A stretch of 64,000 nucleotides of DNA from a bacterium (GCA_021790935.1 JAJYFL010000006.1:119602-183601), one strand, 5' to 3'. Positions 35,426 through 43,340 are shown, counted from the stretch's first letter. The notes: a model not told the origin generated them from the sequence alone. Made by a program: numbers and translations.

Positions 35426-35874
35426 AGGAGCCTTCGTTCGGTGAGGTATCCGGCACGGTCGTAGAGCGCGCGCGCCGCCGCGTTGTCTTCGGTCACCATC
35501 AAACCCATATACGGCAAACCGCGCCGCCGGGCCTCATCTTCGGCGGCCTCCAGCAGCCCGGCCGCGACGCCGAGGCGGCGCATATCCGGTTCGACGGCCA
35601 TGTAGGCGACGAATCCCTGCGGCAGCATGGTCACCTCGTCCGGTAGGGTATCGAGCAGGAGTACGAACCCGGCGCGCCTTCCTTCGTGCTCCGCGATCAA
35701 GAGCACGTGCGACTGATCGTACGCAAAACGCAGCAGGCGCTCGTAGCTCAGCGCAGCCAGCGGCTCGTTGACGAAGCGAAAGGCCGCCACCGAATCGAGG
35801 ATCGTACGCTTGCCGAGATCTTCCACGAAAGCCCGGTCGTCGAGCCGCCCTTGGCGGACCGTAATGCCGCTCAC
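35410..35874 (-). CDS. GNAT family N-acetyltransferase
   Basis: A 154-residue GNAT acetyltransferase. Motif A is VAYMAVEPDMRRLGVAAGLLEAAEDEARRRG, with the RxxGxA acetyl-CoA loop, followed by LMVTEDNAAARALYDRAGYLTERR. GTG 35874 overlaps the hisC stop by 4 nt. The substrate is unknown. The RimI-like ending fits acetylation of a small molecule or a protein. Confidence 0.85.
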   Translation of the reverse strand: MSGITVRQGRLDDRAFVEDLGKRTILDSVAAFRFVNEPLAALSYERLLRFAYDQSHVLLIAEHEGRRAGFVLLLDTLPDEVTMLPQGFVAYMAVEPDMRRLGVAAGLLEAAEDEARRRGLPYMGLMVTEDNAAARALYDRAGYLTERRLLCKRL

Positions 35875-36959
35875 CGGGAACGCCAATTCGGCAGAAGATC
35901 TTCGAGCGCGGCCACCAAGGCCTCGTTCTCCGGCTGGGTGCCGACGGTCGCACGCAGGCGCCCGGGCATGCGCAGCGCGTCGCCTGATCGCACGATGATC
36001 CCGCGCCGAACCAAATCGTCGTATGCCCGCGCCGCGCTCGCCGGCACCTCGAACGCGTAGAAGTTCGCTTGAGTCGGATAGGCGTGCAGTCCCAACCGCG
36101 CAAACTCGCCTTCCAGATAACGTTTGCCTGCGTCGTTGACGGCCACGCTGCGGCGCACGAAATCGGCGTCGCCCAGCGCGCCCTCCGCGCCGAGCGCCGC
36201 CGGCCGCGATATGTTGAACGGCAGCCGCACGCGCTGCAGCCACCCGATCGTCGCCGCATCGCCGAAACCGTAGCCGAAGCGCAGCGAAGCGAGCCCGTAG
36301 ATCTTCGACATGGTGCGCAAGACGATCGTATTGGGGCGCCGCGTAGCGAGGCCGACGGCGTCGAACGCTCCGGCGAGCATGTACTCGCTGTAGGCTCGAT
36401 CCACCAAGAGCGTTACGCGTTCGGGCAGCCGGCTTGCGAAGCGCTCCCATCGATCGGCCTCCAGGGCGGTTCCGGTCGGATTGTTCGGGTCGCAGACGAA
36501 GACGACTTTCGTTCGTTCGGTGACGGCCGCGAGCATCGCATCCAAGTCGTGCATGCCGTCGATCAGCGGCACTTCGACCGGCATCGCACCCGCCAGCATC
36601 ACCGCTATCTTGTAGAGGGCGAAGGTTGGAACCGCCATCACCGCTTCGTCGCCCGGCTCGAGCAGCGTCTCGCAGACGACGTTGACCAGCTCGTTGCTGC
36701 CGTGCCCGAGCACGACGTTCTCGCACCGCAAGCCGTACGGCGCGGCGAGCCTCTCGCGCAACTCCGAATGGGCGTCGTCGAGATAGAGGTTCAGGCGATC
36801 GATGCCGCGGATCGCAGCGAGCGCGGCGGGCGAGCTTCCCAGCGGGTTCTCGTTCGATGCCAGTTTGACGATCCGCTCGAGCCCGTACGCCCGCCGTACC
36901 TCTTCGATCGTGGTGCCGGCCACGTAGGGCGGGAGGTCGAAGACCGCGCGCCGCGTCAT
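35871..36959 (-). CDS. hisC: Histidinol-phosphate aminotransferase family
   Basis: A 362-residue class I/II PLP aminotransferase, best matched to HisC (histidine synthesis, imidazole-acetol phosphate to histidinol phosphate). Signatures are KLASNENPLGSSP, CDPNNPTGT and the PLP lysine in RTMSKIYGLASLRFGYG. Broad-specificity aromatic aminotransferases look alike. It overlaps pyrE by 4 nt and is the only histidine-pathway gene here. Confidence 0.88.
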   Translation of the reverse strand: MTRRAVFDLPPYVAGTTIEEVRRAYGLERIVKLASNENPLGSSPAALAAIRGIDRLNLYLDDAHSELRERLAAPYGLRCENVVLGHGSNELVNVVCETLLEPGDEAVMAVPTFALYKIAVMLAGAMPVEVPLIDGMHDLDAMLAAVTERTKVVFVCDPNNPTGTALEADRWERFASRLPERVTLLVDRAYSEYMLAGAFDAVGLATRRPNTIVLRTMSKIYGLASLRFGYGFGDAATIGWLQRVRLPFNISRPAALGAEGALGDADFVRRSVAVNDAGKRYLEGEFARLGLHAYPTQANFYAFEVPASAARAYDDLVRRGIIVRSGDALRMPGRLRATVGTQPENEALVAALEDLLPNWRSR

Positions 36960-37540
36960 GCGGGGGTCGCTCGGGCCCGGCGCGATCCGGGGTCGGCGAT
37001 CGGTTCGCCGGCTCGGCATTGCGGGCACTCGTCGGCCAGCCAAGAGCGGATGGGCATATCGAGCAGCGCGTGCGTTCGCACGCCGAAATCGGCGTCGCCG
37101 CGCCGCACGATCGCACCGACGCCGATGGGGACTGCGCCCGCATCTCGCACCACGCCGATCACCTCGCGCACGGACGCTCCGGTAGTAACCACGTCTTCGA
37201 CGATCAGCGCGCGGTCCGCCGCTCCCAACGAAAAATTACGGCGCAACGTGGCGATGCCGTCCTCCTTCTCCACGAAGATCGCTTTGACGCCAAGCGCGCG
37301 TGCGGTTTCGTAACCGAGCACGATGCCGCCGACGGCCGCGCTCACGACGACGGTTGGCCGCTCCGCGCGAAACGCGTCGGCAATCGCCCGGGCGACCGGC
37401 TCGACAATCTTCGGATCTTCGAGGATGCGAAACTTCTGAATGAACCGGTTGCTGTGGCGGCCGGAACTCAACTTGAAGTGGCCTTCGAGCAACGCTCCGC
37501 GCCGTTCCAACTCTGCCGTGATGTCCAGCGCCGTACTCAC
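36956..37540 (-). CDS. pyrE: Orotate phosphoribosyltransferase
   Basis: A 194-residue enzyme that makes OMP from orotate and PRPP. The PRPP loop is LIVEDVVTTGASVREVI, and GHFKLSSGRHSNRFIQKF is the orotate-binding N-terminus. GTG 37540 overlaps the pyrF stop. The C-terminal tail has a CPQCRAGEPIADPGSRR extension, as in ORPTs of several phyla. Confidence 0.94.
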   Translation of the reverse strand: MSTALDITAELERRGALLEGHFKLSSGRHSNRFIQKFRILEDPKIVEPVARAIADAFRAERPTVVVSAAVGGIVLGYETARALGVKAIFVEKEDGIATLRRNFSLGAADRALIVEDVVTTGASVREVIGVVRDAGAVPIGVGAIVRRGDADFGVRTHALLDMPIRSWLADECPQCRAGEPIADPGSRRARATPA

Positions 37541-38277
37541 CTTCTCTCCGTTCCGGCCGAAATCGAAGCGGACGCGGAGCGCATCTCGGCCAGAATCGCC
37601 GCCGCCGCAGCCGGCGGGTCGGCCGCCTGCGCGATCGGGCGCCCGACGACCAGGTAATCCGCGCCCGCGGCCACCGCTTGCGCCGGCGTCACCACACGCT
37701 TCTGATCGCCGTGCGCCGAGCCGTCCGGCCGAATGCCGGGGGTCAGCGTCAAGAAGTGCGCTCCGAGGCGCCGTTTGATATCCGGCACCTCTTGCGCACT
37801 CGAAACGACGCCCGCGCATCCGGCGTCGCGCGCGAGCGCCGCCAGGCGCGCGACGTTCTCCCCCACGCCGCCGCGCATGCCGATCTCCTGCAAGTCTTCT
37901 TGTGCGATAGAGGTGAGGATCGTGACGGCAAAAACGTAGGGCGCCGTCATGCCGAGTTCGTCGGCGCGTTCGCGCGCCGCTTCGACGGCCGAGCGCATCA
38001 TCTCGCTTCCTCCCAGGGCGTGGACGTCGATGATGTGCACGCCCGGGCGCACCAGGCGGCGTACGGCGGCGTCGACCGTTCGCGGGATGTCGTGCAACTT
38101 GGCGTCGACGAAGTACCGTGCGTCGCGAGACTCGAGATACGAAACGATCCGGCCGGGATAACCGAACAGCGACTCGAAGCCGACCTTGAAGATGAGGTCG
38201 AGCTCGTAGAGGCTGTCGATTACGCGTTCCGCTTCTTCGGCGGTCTCCACGTCGAGTGCGACGATCAATTGCGCCAT
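37537..38277 (-). CDS. pyrF: Orotidine 5'-phosphate decarboxylase
   Basis: A 246-residue type 1 OMP decarboxylase that makes UMP. The catalytic DAKLHDIPRTV loop, the LTPGIRPDG phosphate-binding turn and DYLVVGRPIAQA are present. ATG 38277 is 7 nt after the pyrD stop, with a GAGG site. Confidence 0.95.
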   Translation of the reverse strand: MAQLIVALDVETAEEAERVIDSLYELDLIFKVGFESLFGYPGRIVSYLESRDARYFVDAKLHDIPRTVDAAVRRLVRPGVHIIDVHALGGSEMMRSAVEAARERADELGMTAPYVFAVTILTSIAQEDLQEIGMRGGVGENVARLAALARDAGCAGVVSSAQEVPDIKRRLGAHFLTLTPGIRPDGSAHGDQKRVVTPAQAVAAGADYLVVGRPIAQAADPPAAAAAILAEMRSASASISAGTERR

Positions 38278-38284
38278 CGGTGCC

Positions 38285-39262
38285 TCACCCTTCGCGCCCT
38301 TCGCAGCGATGCGCGCCCGCAAAGCCGCGATTGGCTTGCCCGACGATCTGCCCGATCGAAAGCAGGCCCCGCTCGCCCAGATATGCGCGCAGCCCTTCGA
38401 CGATTCGCTCGGGTATGCGCGGGTCGATGAAGTTCGCGGTCCCGATCGATACCGCAGTGGCACCCGCCAAGAAAAACTCAAGCGCGTCGGTCACCGTTTC
38501 GATGCCGCCTTGCCCGACGATTGGAATCTTCACCGCGCGCGCAACTTCGTACACCGCCAGCACCGCGATCGGCCGAATCGCGGGCCCGGAGAGGCCGCCC
38601 GTAACGTTGCCCAGACGGGGGCGCCACGTGCCGACGTCGATCGCCATGCCGCGCACCGTGTTGATGACGGCCAGCGCGTCGGCGCCCGCATCTTCGGCTT
38701 CGCGCGCGACTGCGGCAATGTCGGTGACGTTTGGTGAGAGTTTGACGATGAGCGTCTTCTCCGTCGTATCGCGCACCAAGCGCACGACGCGCCCGGTCAG
38801 CTTCGGATCGCACGCGAACGTCTCGCCTTCGGCTGCGACGTTCGGGCAGGAGACGTTCAACTCGATGGCGTCGATCTCCGGCCGCGCCGCGAGCCGCTGC
38901 GTAACGTACGCGTACTCGTCGACCGAAAAGCCCGCTACGCTGCCGATCGTCTTCCACGGCCGCGGAACGCGCTCCGCGAGATCGTGCTCGAGGTACCAAT
39001 CGATGCCGGGATTCTGCAGGCCGATGGCATTGAGCATTCCCGAGGGCGTCGCGACCAAACGCGGCGCACGGTTCCCGAGGCGCGGGCGTTGCGTGACGCT
39101 CTTGAGCACGACGCCACCGATCTTGGCGGGATCGGCGAACGCTGCGAACTCCTCGCCCGAGCCGTAACATCCGCTGCCCATGAGCGTCGGGTACGCAAGT
39201 TCGAGCCTACCGAGTTTCACGGAAAGATCGACCGCGGCGTGCGCCGCTTGGGAGCCGCTCAC
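38285..39262 (-). CDS. pyrD: Dihydroorotate dehydrogenase catalytic subunit, type 1B
   Basis: A 325-residue FMN enzyme that oxidises dihydroorotate to orotate. It has NAIGLQNPGID, IELNVSCPNVAAEG with the catalytic Cys, and GQGGIETVTDALEFFLAGATAVSIGTAN. Pairing with the adjacent PyrK marks it as the NAD-linked type 1B rather than the quinone-linked type 2. GTG 39262 overlaps the pyrK stop by 4 nt. Confidence 0.94.
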   Translation of the reverse strand: MSGSQAAHAAVDLSVKLGRLELAYPTLMGSGCYGSGEEFAAFADPAKIGGVVLKSVTQRPRLGNRAPRLVATPSGMLNAIGLQNPGIDWYLEHDLAERVPRPWKTIGSVAGFSVDEYAYVTQRLAARPEIDAIELNVSCPNVAAEGETFACDPKLTGRVVRLVRDTTEKTLIVKLSPNVTDIAAVAREAEDAGADALAVINTVRGMAIDVGTWRPRLGNVTGGLSGPAIRPIAVLAVYEVARAVKIPIVGQGGIETVTDALEFFLAGATAVSIGTANFIDPRIPERIVEGLRAYLGERGLLSIGQIVGQANRGFAGAHRCEGREG

Positions 39263-40086
39263 CAGCGCAACTCGTGAGCCCAAAAGACCGGGCCCTCTTT
39301 GCAGACGCGCGCGTTGACCGTATCGCTGCCGCCCTTATCGGGCCCGGGGAACCGCGGCGCCTGAGCGCTGTTTCGATCGATCGGCACGACGCAGCCCCAA
39401 CAACCGCCGACCCCGCAAGCAAAGGTCTCTTCGAGCGAGAGCTGCGCGGGAACCCCGAGAGCGGAGCACGCGGCTGCGGTCGCGCGCAACATCGGTGTCG
39501 GACCACACGCAAGAACGAGATCCGGTCTTGGTTCGGCACCGGCGAGCAGCCCGCTCACGAAACCGCGCCGGCCGTAGCTGCCGTCGTCGGTCGCGCAGTG
39601 GATCTCGCAGCCCTCCGCGGCAAACCTATCGCGCTCGACGAGCAATGCAGCCGAGCGCGCGCCGTAGTACAAGCGGACGCGCGCCGAGCTCGCAATCAGG
39701 GCCTGCGCCGGCAGGAGCAGCGACGCGATGCCGATTCCACCCGCAACGACGGCAACGTCACGCGGGCTCCCCGAGAGGTCGAACCCGTTACCGAGCGGCG
39801 CGGTAACCTCTAATCTATCTCCGGCGCGCAGGCCGGCGAGTTCCCGAGTGCGCGGACCACAGACCGAAAACAGCACGGCGACGCGACGATCTTGCGCCTC
39901 GTAGATGCCGAGCGCGGTCGCCGTGCGCTCGCCTCCCGGGGGGATCGCCATCAAAAACTGCCCCGGACGCGTCACAGCCGCCAGCTCCGGAGCGTAGAAG
40001 CCCAAGAGGACGATACCGGGTGCCGGCTCGGTGCGATCGAGCACCGTCGTCGCGTGCACCGCTGCCGGCATCTGGTTCGTGAGCAT
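39259..40086 (-). CDS. pyrK: Dihydroorotate dehydrogenase electron transfer subunit PyrK
   Basis: A FAD and [2Fe-2S] protein (275 residues) that passes electrons from PyrD to NAD+. The FAD/NAD domain has the GGIGIASLLLPAQAL motif. The four cluster cysteines are CGVGGCWGC followed by the distal VCKEGPVF. It is first in the pyr operon. I chose the ATG at 40086. ATG 40116 and TTG 40131 are in frame upstream. No carAB, pyrB or pyrC is present in the window. Confidence 0.9.
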   Translation of the reverse strand: MLTNQMPAAVHATTVLDRTEPAPGIVLLGFYAPELAAVTRPGQFLMAIPPGGERTATALGIYEAQDRRVAVLFSVCGPRTRELAGLRAGDRLEVTAPLGNGFDLSGSPRDVAVVAGGIGIASLLLPAQALIASSARVRLYYGARSAALLVERDRFAAEGCEIHCATDDGSYGRRGFVSGLLAGAEPRPDLVLACGPTPMLRATAAACSALGVPAQLSLEETFACGVGGCWGCVVPIDRNSAQAPRFPGPDKGGSDTVNARVCKEGPVFWAHELRW

Positions 40087-40222
40087 GGGCACTCTTTCTC
40101 GCAAGCAAGCCGACATACTTTCGCCGCGCAAGTTTTCGTAAACTAATGAAGAACTACTGAACTTCTACACGGCAACGGCCGTTATAGAAACAAGAGCAAG
40201 AAGGAAAGGAGGGTCCACGCAA

Positions 40223-40363
40223 ATGTCAGGTCTCATGGTTTTTAAATCGCTGGCCGACGCGCTTCGAGCGGGCTATCAGGTTTACGACCGCACCTCGGAC
40301 GGGTACCTCGTCCGGACGAGAACTGCCGCGGGATGGGCTATGGCCCTGGTCAACTGTAAGTGA
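40223..40363 (+). CDS. Small 46-residue protein with strong RBS and own terminator
   Basis: ATG 40223 opens a 46-codon frame ending in TGA at 40361. AAAGGAGGG at 40205-40213 is a near-perfect ribosome-binding site, a TATAGA (40183-40188) may be its -10, and a 20-bp perfect terminator follows at 40394. The product is compact: hydrophobic/helical FKSLADALRAGYQVYDR, then a beta-rich GYLVRTRTAAGWAMALV, with no signal or membrane helix. I recognise no family. It is divergent from pyrK, and all signals point to an independent small gene. Confidence 0.75.
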   Translation: MSGLMVFKSLADALRAGYQVYDRTSDGYLVRTRTAAGWAMALVNCK

Positions 40364-40393
40364 ACCCTCAGCATCAGGGCTAAACGTTACAGA

Positions 40394-40434
40394 AAAATCA
40401 GACCGCCGGGAGGACCTCCCGGCGGTCTGATTTT
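40394..40434. terminator. Bidirectional intrinsic terminator, 20-bp perfect stem
   Basis: The arms at 40394-40413 and 40415-40434 are perfectly complementary. Each starts with AAAATCAGACC on its own strand and ends in a run of T. It can terminate the small gene on the plus strand and the DUF6249 operon on the minus strand. Confidence 0.92.
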
Positions 40435-40453
40435 CTACCCCGCGCCGGCAGCC

Positions 40454-41035
40454 CTACGGTTTGAAGTCCGGCGGCCGAACCGGGCGCTGCAACTCGGTCG
40501 TCGAGCCGGGGCGCCATGCGTAGGGCCCCGGCGTAGGCTGCGCAGCCGCCGACTGTTCGGCCGATGTACTGGGCGGCGGTACCCCCTCGCTCGCCCCGAA
40601 CGGTCCCAGCCGCGCCCCTGAAAGCAGCGCGACGATCACCTGCGCGATGCCGATGAACATGGGGATCAGGCCCCCGAGCAGCCACGGCCCCGGCTGGCCG
40701 ATATCGATGAACGACAACCCCACCAGCAACGCGAAACCGATCATCGTAAGGACGACGCCTTTATGCAACGTGCGATTGGCCTGGTATAGCCCGTAAAAAT
40801 AGGGATCGTACGGGGGCTGAGCGGGTTGCTGCTGGCCGTAACCGAAGGCGCCTCCCCCCCACACCTTGCCGCGAGCCATCTGCCGCATGGTGCGCGCGTC
40901 CGGCGGCGGAACGATGCCCCGGCGAATCATCTCGAGCCGTTCCTGGTGAGCGTAGATGCGGCTGATCATCGCGTAGGCGATCGGCATACCGAAGATGAGG
41001 ACCATCGCGAAGGCTGCGACATCGTTGCTGGACAT
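40454..41035 (-). CDS. DUF6249-type membrane protein
   Basis: A 193-residue protein with an N-terminal membrane helix (about 8-28), a cytosolic RRGIVPPPDARTMRQ region, and two helices in VVLTMIGFALLVGLSFIDI and WLLGGLIPMFIGIAQVIVALL, then a Pro/Ala-rich tail. This matches the DUF6249 pattern often seen next to ECF sigma or DUF4097 genes. Function unknown. It follows the DUF4097-like gene by 2 nt. Confidence 0.7.
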   Translation of the reverse strand: MSSNDVAAFAMVLIFGMPIAYAMISRIYAHQERLEMIRRGIVPPPDARTMRQMARGKVWGGGAFGYGQQQPAQPPYDPYFYGLYQANRTLHKGVVLTMIGFALLVGLSFIDIGQPGPWLLGGLIPMFIGIAQVIVALLSGARLGPFGASEGVPPPSTSAEQSAAAQPTPGPYAWRPGSTTELQRPVRPPDFKP

Positions 41036-41037
41036 AC

Positions 41038-41988
41038 TTACTGACCTCCATTCGTGGTCATCGAGATCGTTCCGTCGTGCGTCGAAACGTCGAGGCTGCC
41101 CGCGCCGCTGCCCAGCGTATAGCTCGCATCGGTGGCGCCGTCGTTATGCGTGGCACGCCCGTCCATCAGGATCCGGCCGTCGCCCGTGTGGGCTCGTACG
41201 GAAAGGTTTGGGTCTCCCCCAAAGGAGAGGTGAACGCTGCCGTCGTCGGTGTGGAGGTGCCCGGTCGCGCCTGGGCCGCCGAGGCTCAACCCGCTCGCGT
41301 GAATCGAGCCATCCGCAGTCGTCGCGACGAGCGTCCCCGCGGAGACGTCGACCAACGAGATGCGGCCGTCTTGCGAAGCAAGCGAGACGCTCGCTCCGCG
41401 GACTCCGCTCGCCTCGACGGCGCCGTCATCGCTACGGGCGTCGACGCCGCCGCTCAAATCCCGCAGCACGATCCGTCCATCGAATGATACGACCCGAACC
41501 GGCCCCGACAGCCCCGCGATATCGGCACCCGCGGACCGGCGCACGTCGAGCGAGGCACCGGCCGGCAGCGCAACGGCGATGCGCCGCCGCGCGAAGCCGC
41601 CGAGGTCGATGAATCCATTCGTCCATCCGCTGCTCTCAGAGCGCGCGATGCGGACGCCGTCGGGCGTGCGCTCGACCGAGAGCTGCGCGACGTGCCCCGT
41701 ACCCCAGATCGCGCCGCCGAAATGCGTAAGGTCGGTGACGTGCACCCGGCCATCGCCGGACGGCGTGACGGTGACGAGCGAATCTGCGTCGCTCACGGTC
41801 ACGTGCGGAGCGCTGCCGGCGTCGATCGCGGCGATCGCTTTGGGATGAAAGGCGACCGGCCGCAGGTTTACGGTGCCGACGGTGAACCCCGTCCGCCCGC
41901 CCAACGCCCAGAACGCGGCGCCCAGCACCAGGATCTCGGCCGCGACCAGCATGGCCACGATCGCGGTTCGCGAGTAGCCCACGGTCAC
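41038..41988 (-). CDS. DUF4097-like adhesin-type surface protein with N-terminal anchor
   Basis: A protein of about 316 residues with a membrane helix near its start (AIVAMLVAAEILVLGAAFWAL). A long beta-helix-like repeat region follows, in which DG motifs recur (SFDGRIVLRDL, SDDGAVEASGV, SQDGRISLVDV, TADGSIHASGL, TDDGSVHLSF, THDGTISM). This is the DUF4097 pattern of stacked strands. I start at GTG 41988. An ATG at 42126 would add 46 low-quality residues. It is divergent from the sigma factor gene. Confidence 0.75.
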   Translation of the reverse strand: MTVGYSRTAIVAMLVAAEILVLGAAFWALGGRTGFTVGTVNLRPVAFHPKAIAAIDAGSAPHVTVSDADSLVTVTPSGDGRVHVTDLTHFGGAIWGTGHVAQLSVERTPDGVRIARSESSGWTNGFIDLGGFARRRIAVALPAGASLDVRRSAGADIAGLSGPVRVVSFDGRIVLRDLSGGVDARSDDGAVEASGVRGASVSLASQDGRISLVDVSAGTLVATTADGSIHASGLSLGGPGATGHLHTDDGSVHLSFGGDPNLSVRAHTGDGRILMDGRATHNDGATDASYTLGSGAGSLDVSTHDGTISMTTNGGQ

Positions 41989-42132
41989 AGGTGCCGTCCC
42001 CGGTCCGCCGGGAACGGGCCTCTGCAGGTATCGAGCATCGGCAGCATTGCGTTGTCGCCCCTCCGTCTTTTTCTCTCCCAAGTACGCTTTCCGGCGCCCG
42101 GTGTTTCGCCCGACGCGGCGAAACATCCGGCG

Positions 42133-42744
42133 ATGCCCACCCGTACCACGGGCGTGGCTGCAGCGCTACTGGAGAGACCAAGCATAGACTCGGTAACCCG
42201 CGTTGAGGACTCCGATCTGGTTGCCGCAGCGCTGGCCGGCAATGCGGACGCCTTCGGTACGCTCGTCGAGCGCTACGACCGTGCGGTCTACCACCTGGCC
42301 ATTCGGACGATGCGGGATTCCGAAGAAGCGCGCGACGTCACCCAAGAGGCTTTCTTCAAAGCCTTTCGCAGCCTGCGCACGTTCAAAGCCGGCTCCAAGT
42401 TCTCTACCTGGATCTTTTCCATCGCCTATCACGCCTGCTGCGACCGTTTGGCTCGCCGCAAGCGTTATAGCAATGAGGAGTTCCCGGAGCGGGCGGATGG
42501 CGGTCCGGGCCCCGAACAGGCGGCCATCGCCGCGGACGAAGCGCAACGGCTTCGGGCGGCGATAGCGGCGTTACCGGAGAAGTACCGAACGGTCATTACG
42601 CTGTACCACTTGCAGCAAAAACAGTACGACGAAATCGCGACGGTGCTGGGGTTGCCGATGGGCACGGTCAAGACGCACCTCTTCCGCGCGAAGGAACAGT
42701 TACGGCGCGCCTTACGCGAAGGCGCGATGGAGAGCCCTCAATGA
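42133..42744 (+). CDS. ECF-type RNA polymerase sigma factor
   Basis: A 203-residue ECF sigma factor. Region 2 has VYHLAIRTMRDSEEARDVTQEAFFKAFRSLRTF. Region 4 has YDEIATVLGLPMGTVKTHLFRAKEQLRRAL, the helix-turn-helix for the -35 box. A loose linker joins them. It overlaps the following membrane gene by 4 nt and is divergent from the DUF4097/DUF6249 genes, which are its likely targets. A later GTG at 42154 is a possible start. Confidence 0.9.
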   Translation: MPTRTTGVAAALLERPSIDSVTRVEDSDLVAAALAGNADAFGTLVERYDRAVYHLAIRTMRDSEEARDVTQEAFFKAFRSLRTFKAGSKFSTWIFSIAYHACCDRLARRKRYSNEEFPERADGGPGPEQAAIAADEAQRLRAAIAALPEKYRTVITLYHLQQKQYDEIATVLGLPMGTVKTHLFRAKEQLRRALREGAMESPQ

Positions 42745-43100
42745 GACATGACGACCTCGACGCAGCCCTCTTTGCGCTCCCGCTCGAGCAGCCGCCCGCG
42801 GATCTGCGCGCGTCTATCCTGGCCGCGACCGTCTACCGGCCGGTCTTTCCGATCCGCTTGTGGGAGGCGTGGACGCTGGGTGCGCTGGCGGCCGTGCTCG
42901 TCTGGCTCTGCTCGGCGATCTTTACGGGCGGAGCCGATCGCTTCGCGGTGACGATCCAAACCATCGGCTACACGCTGCGCGAGATCTTCTCGCAACCGCC
43001 GACGCTGCTATGGATCGCGCTCGGGGGCGGCGTCGCGTGCTGGTTATCGATGGTGAATTTGGTCCCGGCGCCTGCGCCGAAGCGAGTCACGCGCCGATAA
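42741..43100 (+). CDS. Small membrane protein, likely anti-sigma partner
   Basis: A 119-residue protein. The N-terminal 30 residues (MRHDDLDAALFALPLEQPPADLRASILAA) resemble the short cytosolic part of anti-sigma factors. Two membrane helices follow at about 45-62 and 88-105. The ATGA overlap with the sigma gene is typical for sigma/anti-sigma pairs. There is no zinc-binding HxxxCxxC motif, so it is not the ZAS type. Confidence 0.6.
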   Translation: MRHDDLDAALFALPLEQPPADLRASILAATVYRPVFPIRLWEAWTLGALAAVLVWLCSAIFTGGADRFAVTIQTIGYTLREIFSQPPTLLWIALGGGVACWLSMVNLVPAPAPKRVTRR

Positions 43101-43134
43101 CCGTTGCCCGATCGTCAACAACGCATTTGGGTCC

Positions 43135-43173
43135 AAAAAAAGACGGAGAGGCGCCGCATTACTACGGCGCCTC
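43135..43173 (-). terminator. Intrinsic terminator of the structured RNA
   Basis: On the minus strand GAGGCGCCG and CGGCGCCTC form a 9-bp GC-rich stem (43173-43165 with 43156-43148) with an 8-nt loop, followed by TCCGTC and seven T (43141-43135). The T-run is only on the minus strand, so the RNA is read in that direction. Confidence 0.85.
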
Positions 43174-43259
43174 GTGCGCTTCGATGTGTCTGCCAGCCCG
43201 ATAACCAAACCCGAACATACCACATCGCCAATAGCGCCGCAACATCGACGTGTCGCGGC

Positions 43260-43331
43260 TGGAGCGCCCGGGAATCGAACCCGGAGCCGTTCAGGTTATC
43301 GGGCTGACGGTCGACACCATCGAAACGCCCC
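43260..43331 (-). tRNA. tRNA-like or minimal tmRNA-like domain, no canonical anticodon loop
   Basis: Read on the minus strand: a 7-bp acceptor-like stem (GGGGCGT with GCGCTCC, two G-U pairs), a D-arm-like TCGA-TGGTG-TCGA, a central CCGTCAG/CTGAACGG arm with one bulged A and a 9-nt loop CCCGATAAC, and a perfect T-arm CCGGG-TTCGATT-CCCGG. The 5' end with GGTGTCGAC is close to the tmRNA hallmark GGnTTCGAC. The triplet GAT in the loop would be Ile, but U33 is missing. The stem extends 4 bp outward (GGCT/AGCC), so there is no free CCA. It may be a degenerate tRNA. Confidence 0.45.
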
Positions 43332-43340
43332 AGCCTAGGT

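Larger units (their letters stand above)
43135..43335 (-). ncRNA. Structured RNA with a tRNA/tmRNA-like domain and terminator
   Basis: A roughly 200-nt minus-strand RNA with four structural parts. (1) A tRNA-like domain at 43260-43331. (2) A hairpin, 43237-43244 with 43251-43258. (3) A hairpin, 43182-43188 with 43221-43227 plus 43176-43180 with 43233-43237. (4) A terminator. The loop of part 3 contains a 13-nt segment (43194-43206) perfectly complementary to the anticodon-arm loop of part 1 (43294-43306), so a loop-loop contact is possible. No family in my knowledge has this layout. No clear promoter was found. Confidence 0.65.

Noticed and set aside
43135..43335. Circularly permuted (two-piece) tmRNA
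   Set aside because: In permuted genes the T-arm part precedes the GGGG part. Here the GGGG part is first and the T-arm follows directly, and no tag-coding frame ending in ALAA-like codons was found.
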